64,000 nt of DNA from Pseudomonas salomonii (GTDB lineage Bacteria > Pseudomonadota > Gammaproteobacteria > Pseudomonadales > Pseudomonadaceae), in contig NZ_FNOX01000005.1 of the NCBI RefSeq assembly GCF_900107155.1, forward strand, positions 310,001-374,000, written 5' to 3'. The notes beneath the pieces were generated by a model that worked only from the letters and a program-made list of their open reading frames with translations, searched no databases and was not told where the DNA came from. Every line of letters starts with the position of its first letter. Position 1 is the stretch's first letter. This document shows positions 1 to 9,572 of this stretch, one piece after another. The translations under genes were made by a program, and so were the position numbers.

Positions 1-106
1 TCACTGCTTATGCCTTTAAGCCATAAGCACCACACTTTGCGTGATATGGCCCGCCGGCCTTTCCCGGTATGATGTTCGCCCCCGCAGTCTGGATTGCGAA
101 TACGCC

Positions 107-1009
107 ATGACCTTGCAGTACCCTACAATCGCCGATTGCGTCGGCAACACACCCCTGGTCCGCTTGCAACGCATGGCGGGTGAAACCAGCAATACCCTGT
201 TGCTCAAGCTCGAAGGCAACAACCCGGCCGGTTCCGTCAAGGACCGCCCGGCGTTGTCGATGATCACCCGCGCCGAGTTGCGCGGGCAGATCAAGCCCGG
301 TGACACCCTGATCGAAGCCACCTCGGGTAACACCGGTATCGCCCTGGCCATGGCCGCGGCGATCAAGGGTTACAAGATGGTGCTGATCATGCCCGACAAC
401 GGCAGCGCCGAGCGCAAGGCAGCGATGACCGCCTACGGCGCCCAACTTATCCTGGTCACCCAGGAAGAGGGCATGGAAGGTGCGCGCGACCTCGCCGAGC
501 GCATGGCCGCCGAAGGCCGTGGCGTGGTGCTGGACCAGTTCGCCAACGGCGATAACCCCGAGGCGCATTACACCAGTACCGGCCCGGAAATCTGGCGCCA
601 GACCAACGGTTCCATCACCCATTTCGTCAGTTCCATGGGCACCACCGGCACCATCATGGGTAATTCGCGCTACCTCAAGGAGCAGAACCCGGCGATCCAG
701 ATCGTCGGCCTGCAACCGATGGAAGGCGCGGCCATTCCCGGTATCCGTCGTTGGCCTGAAGAGTACCTGCCGAAGATCTACAACGCGGCGCGTGTAGACC
801 GCATCATCGACATGGCCCAGCGTGAAGCCGAAGACACCACCCGCCGCCTGGCGCGCGAAGAAGGCATCTTCTGCGGCGTGTCCTCCGGTGGCGCTGTGGC
901 CGGTATGTTGCGCTTGTCCAAAGAAGTTGAAAACGCGGTGATCGTCGCGATCATCTGTGACCGAGGCGACCGCTACCTGTCGACCGGCATCTTCGACGAA
1001 CCCAACTGA
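107..1009 (+). CDS. cysM: Cysteine synthase B
   Basis: PLP-dependent O-acetylserine sulfhydrylase of the CysM branch, making cysteine (or S-sulfocysteine from thiosulfate) from O-acetylserine. The start at 107 gives [20 protein letters not shown], the usual N-terminus; an in-frame upstream start at 41 adds 22 atypical residues. The PLP lysine lies in [10 protein letters not shown] (K45), followed by the substrate loop [10 protein letters not shown] and the phosphate-binding loop SSMGTTGT; the protein is 300 residues, normal for CysM. Its stop overlaps the rlmD start by one base (TGATG), so the two are probably co-transcribed. Confidence 0.96.
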   Translation: MTLQYPTIADCVGNTPLVRLQRMAGETSNTLLLKLEGNNPAGSVKDRPALSMITRAELRGQIKPGDTLIEATSGNTGIALAMAAAIKGYKMVLIMPDNGSAERKAAMTAYGAQLILVTQEEGMEGARDLAERMAAEGRGVVLDQFANGDNPEAHYTSTGPEIWRQTNGSITHFVSSMGTTGTIMGNSRYLKEQNPAIQIVGLQPMEGAAIPGIRRWPEEYLPKIYNAARVDRIIDMAQREAEDTTRRLAREEGIFCGVSSGGAVAGMLRLSKEVENAVIVAIICDRGDRYLSTGIFDEPN

Positions 1010-2361
1010 TGGCCAAGCACGAGAGAGGCCTGCGCTTTCAGCCGACGGGCGGCAGTCGCGCCCCGCAGATTCCGGTGGGCAAGAAACAACGCCTGACTAT
1101 CGAGCGCCTGGCCAACGATGGCCGCGGTATTGTGTTTTTCGAAGGCCGCACCTGGTTCGTCAATGGCGCGCTCGCCGGCGAAGAAGTCGAAGCGCGGGTG
1201 CTGGGCGCCCACGGCAAAATCGTCGAGGCCCGCACCGAGCGTGTGTTCAAGGCCAGCGAGTTGCGTCGCCCGGCACCGTGCGCGCACTTCGGCCGCTGCG
1301 GCGGTTGCAGCGTGCAGCACTTGCCCCATGACGAACAACTTGCCCTGAAACAGCGCATGCTCGCCGAGCAACTGTCCCGTGTGGCCGGTGTCGAACCGCA
1401 AGCGTGGGCCGCACCCTTGAGCGGGCCGGAATTCGGCTACCGTCGCCGCGCCCGTGTGGCGGTGCGCTGGGATGCCAGGGCCAAACAGCTTGAGGTGGGT
1501 TTTCGCGCCGTGGCCAGCCAGGATATCGTCGCCATTGATGATTGCCCGGTGCTGGTACAAGCCTTGCAACCGATCATGCAGCGTTTGCCGAACATGCTGC
1601 GCCGCCTGAGCAAGCCTCAGGCGTTGGGGCATGTGGAGTTGTTCAGTGGTTCGGCGATTGCCGTGTTGCTGCGGCATATGGCGCCATTGTCCGAGGCGGA
1701 CCTGCAGGTATTGAACGAATTTTGCACCTTCCATCAAGCCCAGTTGTGGCTGCATGGCGAGGGCCAGCCGGAGCCGGTAGAACCGGGTCAGGCGCTGGGT
1801 TTTAGACTGGCGGCGTGGGATCTGGAACTGGCTTACCGTCCGGGAGATTTTGTCCAGGTCAACGCAGGCGTCAACGATGCGATGGTTGCCCAGGCCTTGG
1901 AATGGCTGGCGCCACAGCCCGAAGACCGGGTGTTGGACCTGTTTTGCGGGCTGGGCAACTTTGCCCTGCCGCTGGCCAAACAGGTGCGCGAAGTGGTGGC
2001 GGTGGAGGGTGTGCAGACCATGGTCGAGCGAGCGGCGCTGAACGCCCTCAGCAATAATTTGCATAATGTGCAGTTTTTTCAGGCCGATCTGTCCCAGCCT
2101 TTGAGCGACGCACAATGGGCCAAACAGGGCTTTTCTGCGGTACTCTTGGACCCACCCCGTGACGGTGCCCTGGAGGTTGTGCGCAAGCTTGCCACTCTGG
2201 GAGCCAAGCGTCTGGTGTATGTGTCCTGCAACCCGGCCACGCTGGCGCGGGACACGGTTGAGTTGGTCAAGCAAGGCTACCGGCTAAAACGTGCCGGGAT
2301 CCTCGACATGTTTCCGCAGACAGCGCATGTCGAGGCCATGGCGTTATTTGAAGCGGGCTAG
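1009..2361 (+). CDS. rlmD: 23S rRNA (uracil-1939-C5)-methyltransferase RlmD
   Basis: SAM-dependent enzyme that methylates U1939 of 23S rRNA. Visible are an N-terminal TRAM-type domain (about residues 25-85), the four iron-sulfur cysteines (C91, C97 and C100 in [10 protein letters not shown], plus C179 in DDCPVL), the SAM motif [16 protein letters not shown] (from about 308), the LLDPPRDG motif and the nucleophile C407 in [12 protein letters not shown]. Length 450 residues is typical. It overlaps cysM by one base and is followed after about 150 bp by relA, the conserved Pseudomonas order. Confidence 0.96.
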   Translation: MAKHERGLRFQPTGGSRAPQIPVGKKQRLTIERLANDGRGIVFFEGRTWFVNGALAGEEVEARVLGAHGKIVEARTERVFKASELRRPAPCAHFGRCGGCSVQHLPHDEQLALKQRMLAEQLSRVAGVEPQAWAAPLSGPEFGYRRRARVAVRWDARAKQLEVGFRAVASQDIVAIDDCPVLVQALQPIMQRLPNMLRRLSKPQALGHVELFSGSAIAVLLRHMAPLSEADLQVLNEFCTFHQAQLWLHGEGQPEPVEPGQALGFRLAAWDLELAYRPGDFVQVNAGVNDAMVAQALEWLAPQPEDRVLDLFCGLGNFALPLAKQVREVVAVEGVQTMVERAALNALSNNLHNVQFFQADLSQPLSDAQWAKQGFSAVLLDPPRDGALEVVRKLATLGAKRLVYVSCNPATLARDTVELVKQGYRLKRAGILDMFPQTAHVEAMALFEAG

Positions 2362-2513
2362 GATGCCCGTTTAATCCGACTGGCCTGTCGTCTCCTGGGC
2401 CGTGACCTGTCAGGGAGTGGGACCTAGCCTAATGGTTGCACCGCTAGGGTTACGCAGCAGGTCAGCGATGATTTTTGGCGCATCCAAGGTGCGTCGTAGG
2501 GAAGGTAAGCAAG

Positions 2514-4757
2514 ATGGTACAGGTGAGAGCACACCAGCCGATCAACACCGACGGCAGTATCAATCTCGAGGCATGGCTGGATCATGCCGTCAGTGTCGAC
2601 CCGGCACTGGACCGTGAAGCCTTGAAAGCAGCCTGCGAGTTCGCTCGTGAGTCTGAACAGCAAGACAATGCGGCCAAGAACCTGTGGGCCGAAGGCACTT
2701 CAAGCTTTCGCACCGGGTTGGAAATCGCCGAGATCCTCGCCGATCTCAAGCTGGACCAGGATTCGCTGATCGCCGCCGTGCTTTATCGCGGCGTGCGTGA
2801 AGGGCATATCCCGTTGCCGACGGTCAGCCAGCGTTTCGGCGCGGTGGTGGCCAAGCTGATCGACGGCGTGCTGCGCATGGCCGCCATCAGCGCCAGCCTC
2901 AGCCCGCGCCAGTCCATGGTGCTGGGTACTCAGGGCCAGGTCGAAAACCTGCGCAAAATGCTGGTGGCCATGGTCGACGACGTGCGCGTCGCGCTGATCA
3001 AGCTGGCCGAACGTACCTGCGCGATCCGTGCGGTGAAGACCGCCGACGACGAAAAGCGCAACCGCGTGGCCCGCGAGGTGTTCGACATCTATGCGCCGCT
3101 GGCGCACCGCCTGGGCATCGGCCATATCAAGTGGGAGCTGGAGGATTTGTCCTTCCGCTACCTCGAACCCGATCAATACAAACAGATTGCCACGCTGCTG
3201 CACGAGCGGCGGCTCGACCGCGAGCGCTTTATCACCGACGTGATGGGCCAGTTGCGCTCCGAGTTGCAGGCCACCGGCGTTGACGCCGACATCAGCGGCC
3301 GCGCCAAGCACATCTATTCCATCTGGCGCAAAATGCAGCGCAAGGGCCTTGCCTTCAGCCAGATCTACGACGTGCGCGCCGTGCGCGTGCTGGTGCCGGA
3401 AATGCGCGACTGCTACACCGCGCTGGGCATCGTGCACACCCTGTGGCGGCACATTCCCAAGGAGTTCGACGACTACATCGCCAACCCCAAGGAAAACGGC
3501 TATCGCTCGCTGCACACTGCGGTGATCGGCCCCGAGGGCAAGGTGCTGGAAGTGCAGATCCGCACCCATGCCATGCACGAAGAGGCCGAGCTTGGGGTTT
3601 GCGCGCACTGGCGTTACAAGGGCACCGACGTCAAGGCCGGTTCCAACCAGTACGAAGAGAAGATCTCCTGGCTGCGCCAAGTGCTGGAATGGCACGAAGA
3701 ACTGGGCGATATCGGCGGCCTGGCCGAACAGCTGCGGGTGGATATCGAACCCGACCGGGTCTATATCTTCACCCCCGACGGCCACGCCATCGACTTGCCC
3801 AAGGGCGCCACGCCTTTGGACTTTGCCTACCGTGTACACACCGAAATCGGCCATAACTGCCGGGGCGCCAAGATCAACGGGCGCATCGTGCCGCTCAACT
3901 ACAGTCTGCAAACCGGTGAACAGGTCGAGATCATCACCAGCAAGCACGGCACGCCGAGCCGCGACTGGCTGAACCCGAACCTGGGCTACATCACCACGTC
4001 GCGGGCGCGGGCGAAGATCGTTCACTGGTTCAAATTGCAGGCGCGCGACCAGAACGTTGCAGCCGGCAAGACCTTGCTTGAACGCGAATTGGCGCGCCTG
4101 GGCCTGCCACAGGTGGACTTCGACAAGCTGGCCGAAAAAGCCAACATGAAGATCGCCGAAGACATGTTCGCCGCCCTCGGTGCTGGCGACTTGCGCCTGG
4201 CGCAATTGGTCAATCTGGCCCAGCAACTGGTCGAGCCGGAGCGCGGCAGCGAGCAGCTGGAACTGATCCCACGCAAAGCCACCGGCTACAAGCCCGGCAA
4301 GCGCGGCGATATTCAGATCCAGGGCGTGGGCAACCTGATGACGCAAATGGCCGGCTGCTGCCAGCCATTGCCGGGCGATGCCATCGTCGGCTACATCACC
4401 CAGGGGCGTGGCGTGAGCATTCACCGCCAGGATTGCGCCTCGGTGCTGCAACTGGGCGGGCGCGAACCCGAGCGCATCATCCAGGTCAGCTGGGGCCCGG
4501 TGCCGGTGCTCACGTATCCGGTGGACATCATCATCCGTGCCTACGACCGTTCCGGTTTGCTGCGTGACGTGTCGCAAGTGCTGCTCAACGAGCGTATCAA
4601 CGTGCTGGCGGTCAACACCCGCTCGAACAAAGAGGACAACACCGCGTTGATGTCCCTGACCATCGAGATCCCGGGGTTGGACGCGTTGGGGCGGTTGCTG
4701 GGGCGCATATCCCAGTTGCCGAACATCATCGAGACCCGGCGTAATCGCACGCCATGA
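2514..4757 (+). CDS. relA: GTP pyrophosphokinase RelA ((p)ppGpp synthetase I)
   Basis: Ribosome-associated alarmone synthetase of the stringent response. ATG 2514 (MVQVRAHQPINTDGS) follows GGAAGG; the in-frame TTG at 2475 is less likely. Order of domains: a degenerate hydrolase region in which the HD...ED metal motif is replaced by LYRGVREGH (near residue 90), so it should be synthesis-only; the synthetase domain (GRAKHIYSIWRKM near 262, YRSLHTAVIG near 329); TGS (about 412-470); a cysteine-containing zinc-finger-like region (AGCCQPLPGD); and a C-terminal ACT domain from about 670. The 747-residue length is normal. The mazG start overlaps its stop. Confidence 0.97.
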   Translation: MVQVRAHQPINTDGSINLEAWLDHAVSVDPALDREALKAACEFARESEQQDNAAKNLWAEGTSSFRTGLEIAEILADLKLDQDSLIAAVLYRGVREGHIPLPTVSQRFGAVVAKLIDGVLRMAAISASLSPRQSMVLGTQGQVENLRKMLVAMVDDVRVALIKLAERTCAIRAVKTADDEKRNRVAREVFDIYAPLAHRLGIGHIKWELEDLSFRYLEPDQYKQIATLLHERRLDRERFITDVMGQLRSELQATGVDADISGRAKHIYSIWRKMQRKGLAFSQIYDVRAVRVLVPEMRDCYTALGIVHTLWRHIPKEFDDYIANPKENGYRSLHTAVIGPEGKVLEVQIRTHAMHEEAELGVCAHWRYKGTDVKAGSNQYEEKISWLRQVLEWHEELGDIGGLAEQLRVDIEPDRVYIFTPDGHAIDLPKGATPLDFAYRVHTEIGHNCRGAKINGRIVPLNYSLQTGEQVEIITSKHGTPSRDWLNPNLGYITTSRARAKIVHWFKLQARDQNVAAGKTLLERELARLGLPQVDFDKLAEKANMKIAEDMFAALGAGDLRLAQLVNLAQQLVEPERGSEQLELIPRKATGYKPGKRGDIQIQGVGNLMTQMAGCCQPLPGDAIVGYITQGRGVSIHRQDCASVLQLGGREPERIIQVSWGPVPVLTYPVDIIIRAYDRSGLLRDVSQVLLNERINVLAVNTRSNKEDNTALMSLTIEIPGLDALGRLLGRISQLPNIIETRRNRTP

Positions 4758-5590
4758 TGTATTCACTTGAAGACCTGCTGTACCTGATGAACCGCCTGCG
4801 CGACCCGCAATACGGGTGCCCGTGGGACATCAAGCAAACCTACGCGACCATCGTGCCGCACACCCTCGAGGAAGCCTACGAAGTCGCCGACGCTATCGAG
4901 CGCGGCGACTTCGATCATCTGCAAGGCGAGCTGGGCGACCTGTTGTTCCAGGTGGTGTATTACAGCCAGTTGGCGCGGGAAGAAGGGCGCTTTGAGTTTG
5001 CCGGCGTGATCGACAGCATCACGCGCAAGCTGATCCGTCGCCATCCCCACGTGTTCCCCACTGGCGACCTGTATGCGCCGCTGGATATTCCCCGGTTGAG
5101 CGAAGAACAGGTCAAGGAACGTTGGGAGCAGATCAAGGCCGAGGAGCGCGCAGAAAAATCCGACGCACCCGAGCAATTGTCGCTGCTCGATGACGTACCC
5201 ACGGCCTTGCCCGCATTATCCCGCGCCGCCAAATTGCAAAAGCGTGCCGGGCAGGTCGGTTTCGACTGGCCGTCTGCCTTGCCGGTGGTCGATAACGTGC
5301 GTGAAGAGCTGGATGAAGTGCTCGAAGCCATGGCCGATAACGACTCGGTGGCCATCGCCGATGAAGTCGGTGACCTGTTGTTTGCGGCGGTCAACCTGGC
5401 CCGTCACCTCAAGGTCGACCCAGAAACCGCGCTGCGTGGTGCCAACGCCAAGTTCGAGCGACGTTTCCGATTTATCGAACAGGCATTGCGCGACACGCAC
5501 AAACCCATAGAAGATTGCACCCTCGAAGAGTTGGACGCCCTGTGGGGCGAAGCCAAACGCCAGGAAAAGAATGTGTCCAGCTGCGGTTGA
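4757..5590 (+). CDS. mazG: Nucleoside triphosphate pyrophosphohydrolase MazG
   Basis: Hydrolyses NTPs and aberrant dNTPs to monophosphates; in E. coli it also lowers ppGpp levels, which fits its position directly after relA. Two tandem all-alpha MazG domains are visible: EEAYEVADAIERGDFDHLQGELGDLLFQV (about 36-66) and EELDEVLEAMADNDSVAIADEVGDLLFA in the second half, both with the EExxE...ExxD metal pattern. Starts at 4754 and 4757 (ATGATG) both overlap the relA stop; 4757 gives MYSLEDLLYLMNRLRDP, the usual N-terminus. Confidence 0.95.
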   Translation: MYSLEDLLYLMNRLRDPQYGCPWDIKQTYATIVPHTLEEAYEVADAIERGDFDHLQGELGDLLFQVVYYSQLAREEGRFEFAGVIDSITRKLIRRHPHVFPTGDLYAPLDIPRLSEEQVKERWEQIKAEERAEKSDAPEQLSLLDDVPTALPALSRAAKLQKRAGQVGFDWPSALPVVDNVREELDEVLEAMADNDSVAIADEVGDLLFAAVNLARHLKVDPETALRGANAKFERRFRFIEQALRDTHKPIEDCTLEELDALWGEAKRQEKNVSSCG

Positions 5591-5615
5591 GCAGTTGCCT
5601 AAGTGAGTAAGCACC

Positions 5616-6161
5616 ATGAGCCTTTCCCTTCGCGACCAGTTGCTCAAAGCAGGTCTGGTCAACCAAAAGCAGGCCAAGCAGGTCGGCAAAGACAAACAGA
5701 AACAGCAGCGTCTGGTCCACAAAGGCCAGATCGAGGCCGATGACACTCAGGCGCGTTTGGCCGCCGAAGCGCACGCCGAAAAGGTCAAGCGCGACCAGGA
5801 ACTGAACCGCCAACAGCAGGAAAAAGCCGAGGCCAAGGCGCGCACGGCCCAGGTCAAACAGTTGATCGAGACCTCGCGCCTGCCCAAGTTGACCACCGAG
5901 GACTACTACAACTTCGTGGATGACAAGAAGGTCAAGCGCCTGTCGGTCAACACGCTGATGCGCAACAAGCTGAGCAACGGCTCCCTGGCGATCGTGCACC
6001 ACGGTGGCGGCTACGAAGTGATTCCGCGTGAAGCGGCGCTGAAGATCCAGGAGCGCGCACCGGAGCGTATCGTGCAGCTCAATATCCTCACCGAAAGCCA
6101 GGTTCCGGATGAGGATGATCCTTACGCCGCCTACCAGATCCCGGATGATCTGATGTGGTAA
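5616..6161 (+). CDS. DUF2058 family protein (YaiL-like)
   Basis: A 181-residue charged, lysine/glutamine-rich protein of the DUF2058 family, sometimes annotated as a nucleoprotein or polyribonucleotide regulator; the biochemical role is not established. Residues 1-95 are strongly basic and predicted helical (MSLSLRDQLLKAGLVNQKQAKQ...KDKQKQQRLVHKGQ), followed by a globular part with PEDYYNFVDDKKVKR-like and NTLMRNKLSNGSLAIVHHGGGYEVIP segments. It is 26 bp downstream of mazG and is followed by a strong terminator, so it is probably the last gene of the relA-mazG transcript. Confidence 0.85.
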   Translation: MSLSLRDQLLKAGLVNQKQAKQVGKDKQKQQRLVHKGQIEADDTQARLAAEAHAEKVKRDQELNRQQQEKAEAKARTAQVKQLIETSRLPKLTTEDYYNFVDDKKVKRLSVNTLMRNKLSNGSLAIVHHGGGYEVIPREAALKIQERAPERIVQLNILTESQVPDEDDPYAAYQIPDDLMW

Positions 6162-6173
6162 GGCGTTAAAAAC

Positions 6174-6206
6174 AACAAACCCCGCTCAAAAGGCGGGGTT
6201 TGTGTT
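6174..6206 (+). terminator. Rho-independent terminator after the DUF2058 gene
   Basis: An AAACCCCGC / GCGGGGTTT stem with a short A-rich loop followed by a T-rich tail. It lies between convergent genes (DUF2058 on plus, TonB receptor on minus) and could work on both strands. Confidence 0.85.
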
Positions 6207-6228
6207 TTTAACCTGCAGCTTCAACCGA

Positions 6229-8349
6229 TCACCAATCCACGGCATAACTCACGCTGAAGGTACGCCCTTCAGCGTTCGGGTACGGCGCACGGGCGTTGGC
6301 CTGGGCAAACATGTTCTGGTAATTGCGGTTACTCAGGTTGTAGATCGCGCCTTCCAGGCGACCGACTGGCAACCTGACCGAACCGAGCAGATCGACCAGC
6401 GTATAACCTTTGATATCGCGGCCGTTGTTGTCTTTGGCTGCGGCGTCATAGTCGGCCAGTTGCATGCCTTGCAGGCGCAGGCTGTAGTCGCCACGGTCAT
6501 AGCCGACAAAGGCGGTGGTCTTGGCAGGCGAGATACGTGTGGCGGGCAGGTCGATCCATTTGCCGTTTTGCTGGGTCTCGCCTTTGGCGTAGGCGTAAGT
6601 GCCGCCTACCGACCATTGATCGGTGACGTTGTAGGTCAGGCTGGTTTCGATGCCGCGCACGCGCTCTTTCTGGTTGATCAGGCGCAACACACGGTCATTG
6701 GCATCATAGAACTGAGTGACGTCCGAGGTGTTTTCATAGGCGGTGACGTTGGCCTGCCACTTGTCCCAGTTGCCACGCCAGCCCAGCTCGTAGCTGTCGA
6801 CCTTGAGGGCTTGGGCGTTCAGGTCCTGGATGTCGTACTTGCTGTTGACGTCACGCAGGAAGCGCTGGATATCCGGCAGGGAAAACCCCTGGCTGAAATT
6901 GACGAACACATCCTGGTTTTCATTCAGGTGGTACACCGCACCCAGGTTGTAGAGCGTGTCATCGTATTTGAGGGTGCCGCCCGGCAGTGTGGCGCGGTTG
7001 CCGGTCTGCACGATCTCGCCGTAGGCAATACTGTCGGACACTTCGCTTTCGATCCACTCACGACGTATGCCGCCACGTAAGGTCCAGTCATCGATATCGT
7101 AGGACAGCTGACCAAAAATGGCTTTGGTGCTGGTTGCGATGTCCGGGCCCATCTCGAAGGTGGTGCCGGTCTTGGTATAGCTCAGGCCATTGACCCGGTA
7201 TTGGTCGCCGCGTTGGCGCGAGGTTTCATGGTCATAGTCGGCGCCCCAGACCAGGTTGCCGGTCGCCGGGCCGATGTCCGGCATTTGTGTATCGATCGCC
7301 GCCCGCACACCATAGACGTCTTGCACACTGTTGTTGTCGGACACCCCGGCACGGCCGCGAGACAGGTCGGGGAAGAACAGTGCATCGGCCCGCCGCCAGT
7401 AACTTTCGACCTGCAAGCCCTGGCCATAGAAGTCCTTGTCGGCGTAATTGAGGTTGACCGCCTGGTTGTGGGTGAAGGGTTGGTCATCCAGGTCCAGGCC
7501 TTTTACCGCGACCGCAGTGCTGGTGATGCGTGGGTTCTTGGTGTAGCGGGTGTCCTGTTCATCTTTATAGTCTTGCAGCGACAGGCTGATCTTCTTGTCG
7601 TCATCCAGCTCGTAGCCGAAGCGACCTTGCAGGTCGTAGGTGTCGGTGTCCATGTTGCTGCCCTGGGACGTGTCCTGGGGAATGCGTTTGCCGTTACCGT
7701 CGAACTGGTCGTTGCGTTGCACCGTATTGCCCGACACGTACCAGTCCACCGGGCCCTTGCGGCCGGTGGCACTTTGGAAGGCTTCGTAGGAGAACCCTTT
7801 ATGGCTGAAGTTGTTGCCGGCGGTCATGCCTATCTTGCTGCTGAAGGCCAGGTCTTCGCCTTTGTTGCGCTTGGTGATGATGTTGATGATGCCGCCTGAC
7901 GCGCCGGCGCCGTAGACGCTGCTGGCGCCGGATATCACTTCGATGCGCTCGATGCTTTCCGGTGCCACGCTGTTGAGCTGGCGGAAGTTGTCACGCGTGG
8001 CGTTCTGGGACACGCCATCAATCAGGATCAGCGTGTTGCGCCCGCGCAGCGTCTGGCCGAAGTTGCTCATGCCACCGCTGGAGGGCGCTATGCCCGGGAC
8101 CAGTTGCCCGAGGATATCGGCAACCCGGCGTCCTGCCGCTGTCTGCTGGCGGATCTGTGCTTCGTCGATAACCTGCACCGAGCCTGGGATCGCGGCAATG
8201 CTGGTTTCACTGCGAGTGGCTGAAACGACCGTCGCCTGCAATTGCAGGTTGGTAGCCGCCGCTGGCGCGTCTTCAGGTTGATCGGCCCAGACAGGCACGC
8301 TTATCGAACCGAGCAGGGGCAGCAGGACGGCCCATTGTGATTTGTTCAT
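6229..8349 (-). CDS. TonB-dependent siderophore receptor (IutA/RhtA-like)
   Basis: Outer-membrane gated channel for a ferric siderophore. It has a signal peptide (cleavage near VWADQ), a plug domain with ATVVSATRSETSIAAIPGSVQVIDEAQI and LRGRNTLILIDGVSQNATRDNFRQLNS (about 38-160), and a 22-strand-type barrel ending with an aromatic residue (FSVSYAVDW). At 706 residues and by its plug sequence it resembles receptors for citrate-based hydroxamate or carboxylate siderophores such as IutA and RhtA. It is the last gene of the Fur-box operon; its start overlaps the MFS stop (ATGA), so uptake is translationally coupled to export and synthesis. The ligand cannot be read from sequence. Confidence 0.9.
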   Translation of the reverse strand: MNKSQWAVLLPLLGSISVPVWADQPEDAPAAATNLQLQATVVSATRSETSIAAIPGSVQVIDEAQIRQQTAAGRRVADILGQLVPGIAPSSGGMSNFGQTLRGRNTLILIDGVSQNATRDNFRQLNSVAPESIERIEVISGASSVYGAGASGGIINIITKRNKGEDLAFSSKIGMTAGNNFSHKGFSYEAFQSATGRKGPVDWYVSGNTVQRNDQFDGNGKRIPQDTSQGSNMDTDTYDLQGRFGYELDDDKKISLSLQDYKDEQDTRYTKNPRITSTAVAVKGLDLDDQPFTHNQAVNLNYADKDFYGQGLQVESYWRRADALFFPDLSRGRAGVSDNNSVQDVYGVRAAIDTQMPDIGPATGNLVWGADYDHETSRQRGDQYRVNGLSYTKTGTTFEMGPDIATSTKAIFGQLSYDIDDWTLRGGIRREWIESEVSDSIAYGEIVQTGNRATLPGGTLKYDDTLYNLGAVYHLNENQDVFVNFSQGFSLPDIQRFLRDVNSKYDIQDLNAQALKVDSYELGWRGNWDKWQANVTAYENTSDVTQFYDANDRVLRLINQKERVRGIETSLTYNVTDQWSVGGTYAYAKGETQQNGKWIDLPATRISPAKTTAFVGYDRGDYSLRLQGMQLADYDAAAKDNNGRDIKGYTLVDLLGSVRLPVGRLEGAIYNLSNRNYQNMFAQANARAPYPNAEGRTFSVSYAVDW

Positions 8350-9572
8350 GATCTTGCCTTTGAGTTATTAGAAGTATTGACAGAAAAATCGGAAGTCTCA
8401 GGTGTTCGGGTGAACGAACGGATGGCGCGGATACCCAGGGCCGCCAGGGCATAGGTCAGTGCCACCAGCCAAAAGCTGTGCGCCAGGCCTACCATTGCCA
8501 TGCCGACGCCACCCAACAGCGCACCGCACAACGCGCCACCTTTTGCGGCGCTATTGCCCAGGCCCAAGGCAAACCCCTGCTGGCTGGGTGCAACGGTGTT
8601 GGCGATCAACGTGTAGGCGACCGGCAGCAGCGCGCCTTGCCACACGCCCCACAGCAGCCGGCTGGCGAGGAACCCCAGCCATTCGCCGGCCATCGCCGTG
8701 AAGGCCAGCGTCAAGGCGCAAAGCCAGGTGACCCATTCGATGATGCGCAGCGTGTGCGCCGCCGGGTGTCGGTCAAACAGCCGGCCCCACAGCGGCGCGG
8801 ACAGCGCGAGCGTCAGTGCGCTGGCGGCGTAGCTGGCGCCGATCAGCCAGGCAGGGGCGTTTAGAACATCGGCGACGTACAGGGCATAAAACGGTTGGGG
8901 CATCATCTTGGCGGCCTGGATCAGCACGATGATGGCGAGCATTGCGCCGAGCCAGCCTTTGGGCAGTGCCGTAGGCGTTGAGGCGCGTGCAGGTCTTGAG
9001 CGCGGCGCATCGCTGGGTAGAAACAGGCTGATCAGCGCGCACAGCAGGCAAACCGCCGTGGCGCTGTAGCACAGCAATGCAAAGCCGGAAATGTCCATCA
9101 GCCAGCCACCCAGCACCGGCCCGGCCAGCGAACCCACGGCGGTGGCCGATTGCAGCCGCGCCAGAACGTGCCCGCGTCCACCTTCGGCGCAGTACGCCAG
9201 CGCGTAGGCTTGGGCCGCTGCAATAAAGCCCGCCAGCGCACCTTGCGCCACGCGAATGACCACCAGCAGCCACGGATCGGTGGTGACGGCGGCCAGCGCC
9301 TGGCATACCGCCAGGGCCAGCAGCGCGCGAATGATCATCGGCTTGTGGCCGGTACGATCACCCAGGCGCCCCCACATCGGCGTGAGGATCATCGCCGCCA
9401 TCATCGGCCCGGCATACACCAGCGATGACAGCAGGCCGGTGTACTGGGCGTCGGCAACGCCCAGCAGCTTCTGGATCTGCAACGGCCAGAAGGGGCCGCT
9501 CATTTCCATGGCGCCCATCGACACCAGCTGAATCACCACCAACAGGCGCAGTGCCGTGTTGTTAGCCGACAT
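8346..9572 (-). CDS. MFS transporter, probable siderophore exporter
   Basis: A 408-residue major facilitator protein with about 12 predicted membrane helices and the loop 2-3 motif A variant GRLGDRTGHKP. It overlaps the NIS synthetase stop by 11 bp and the receptor start by 4 bp. In this context the likely job is export of the siderophore made by the upstream enzyme, as LbtB does for legiobactin or IucA-linked MFS pumps for other carboxylate siderophores; this is inferred from context and not from substrate-specific residues. Drug or sugar efflux is the alternative. Confidence 0.88.
   Translation of the reverse strand: MSANNTALRLLVVIQLVSMGAMEMSGPFWPLQIQKLLGVADAQYTGLLSSLVYAGPMMAAMILTPMWGRLGDRTGHKPMIIRALLALAVCQALAAVTTDPWLLVVIRVAQGALAGFIAAAQAYALAYCAEGGRGHVLARLQSATAVGSLAGPVLGGWLMDISGFALLCYSATAVCLLCALISLFLPSDAPRSRPARASTPTALPKGWLGAMLAIIVLIQAAKMMPQPFYALYVADVLNAPAWLIGASYAASALTLALSAPLWGRLFDRHPAAHTLRIIEWVTWLCALTLAFTAMAGEWLGFLASRLLWGVWQGALLPVAYTLIANTVAPSQQGFALGLGNSAAKGGALCGALLGGVGMAMVGLAHSFWLVALTYALAALGIRAIRSFTRTPETSDFSVNTSNNSKARS

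Noticed and set aside
2700..4766. A 688-codon open frame on the minus strand opposite relA
   Set aside because: It is the GC-rich codon-position shadow of relA; the composition is His/Gly/Gln/Asp-rich without recognisable domains and it lacks a Shine-Dalgarno.
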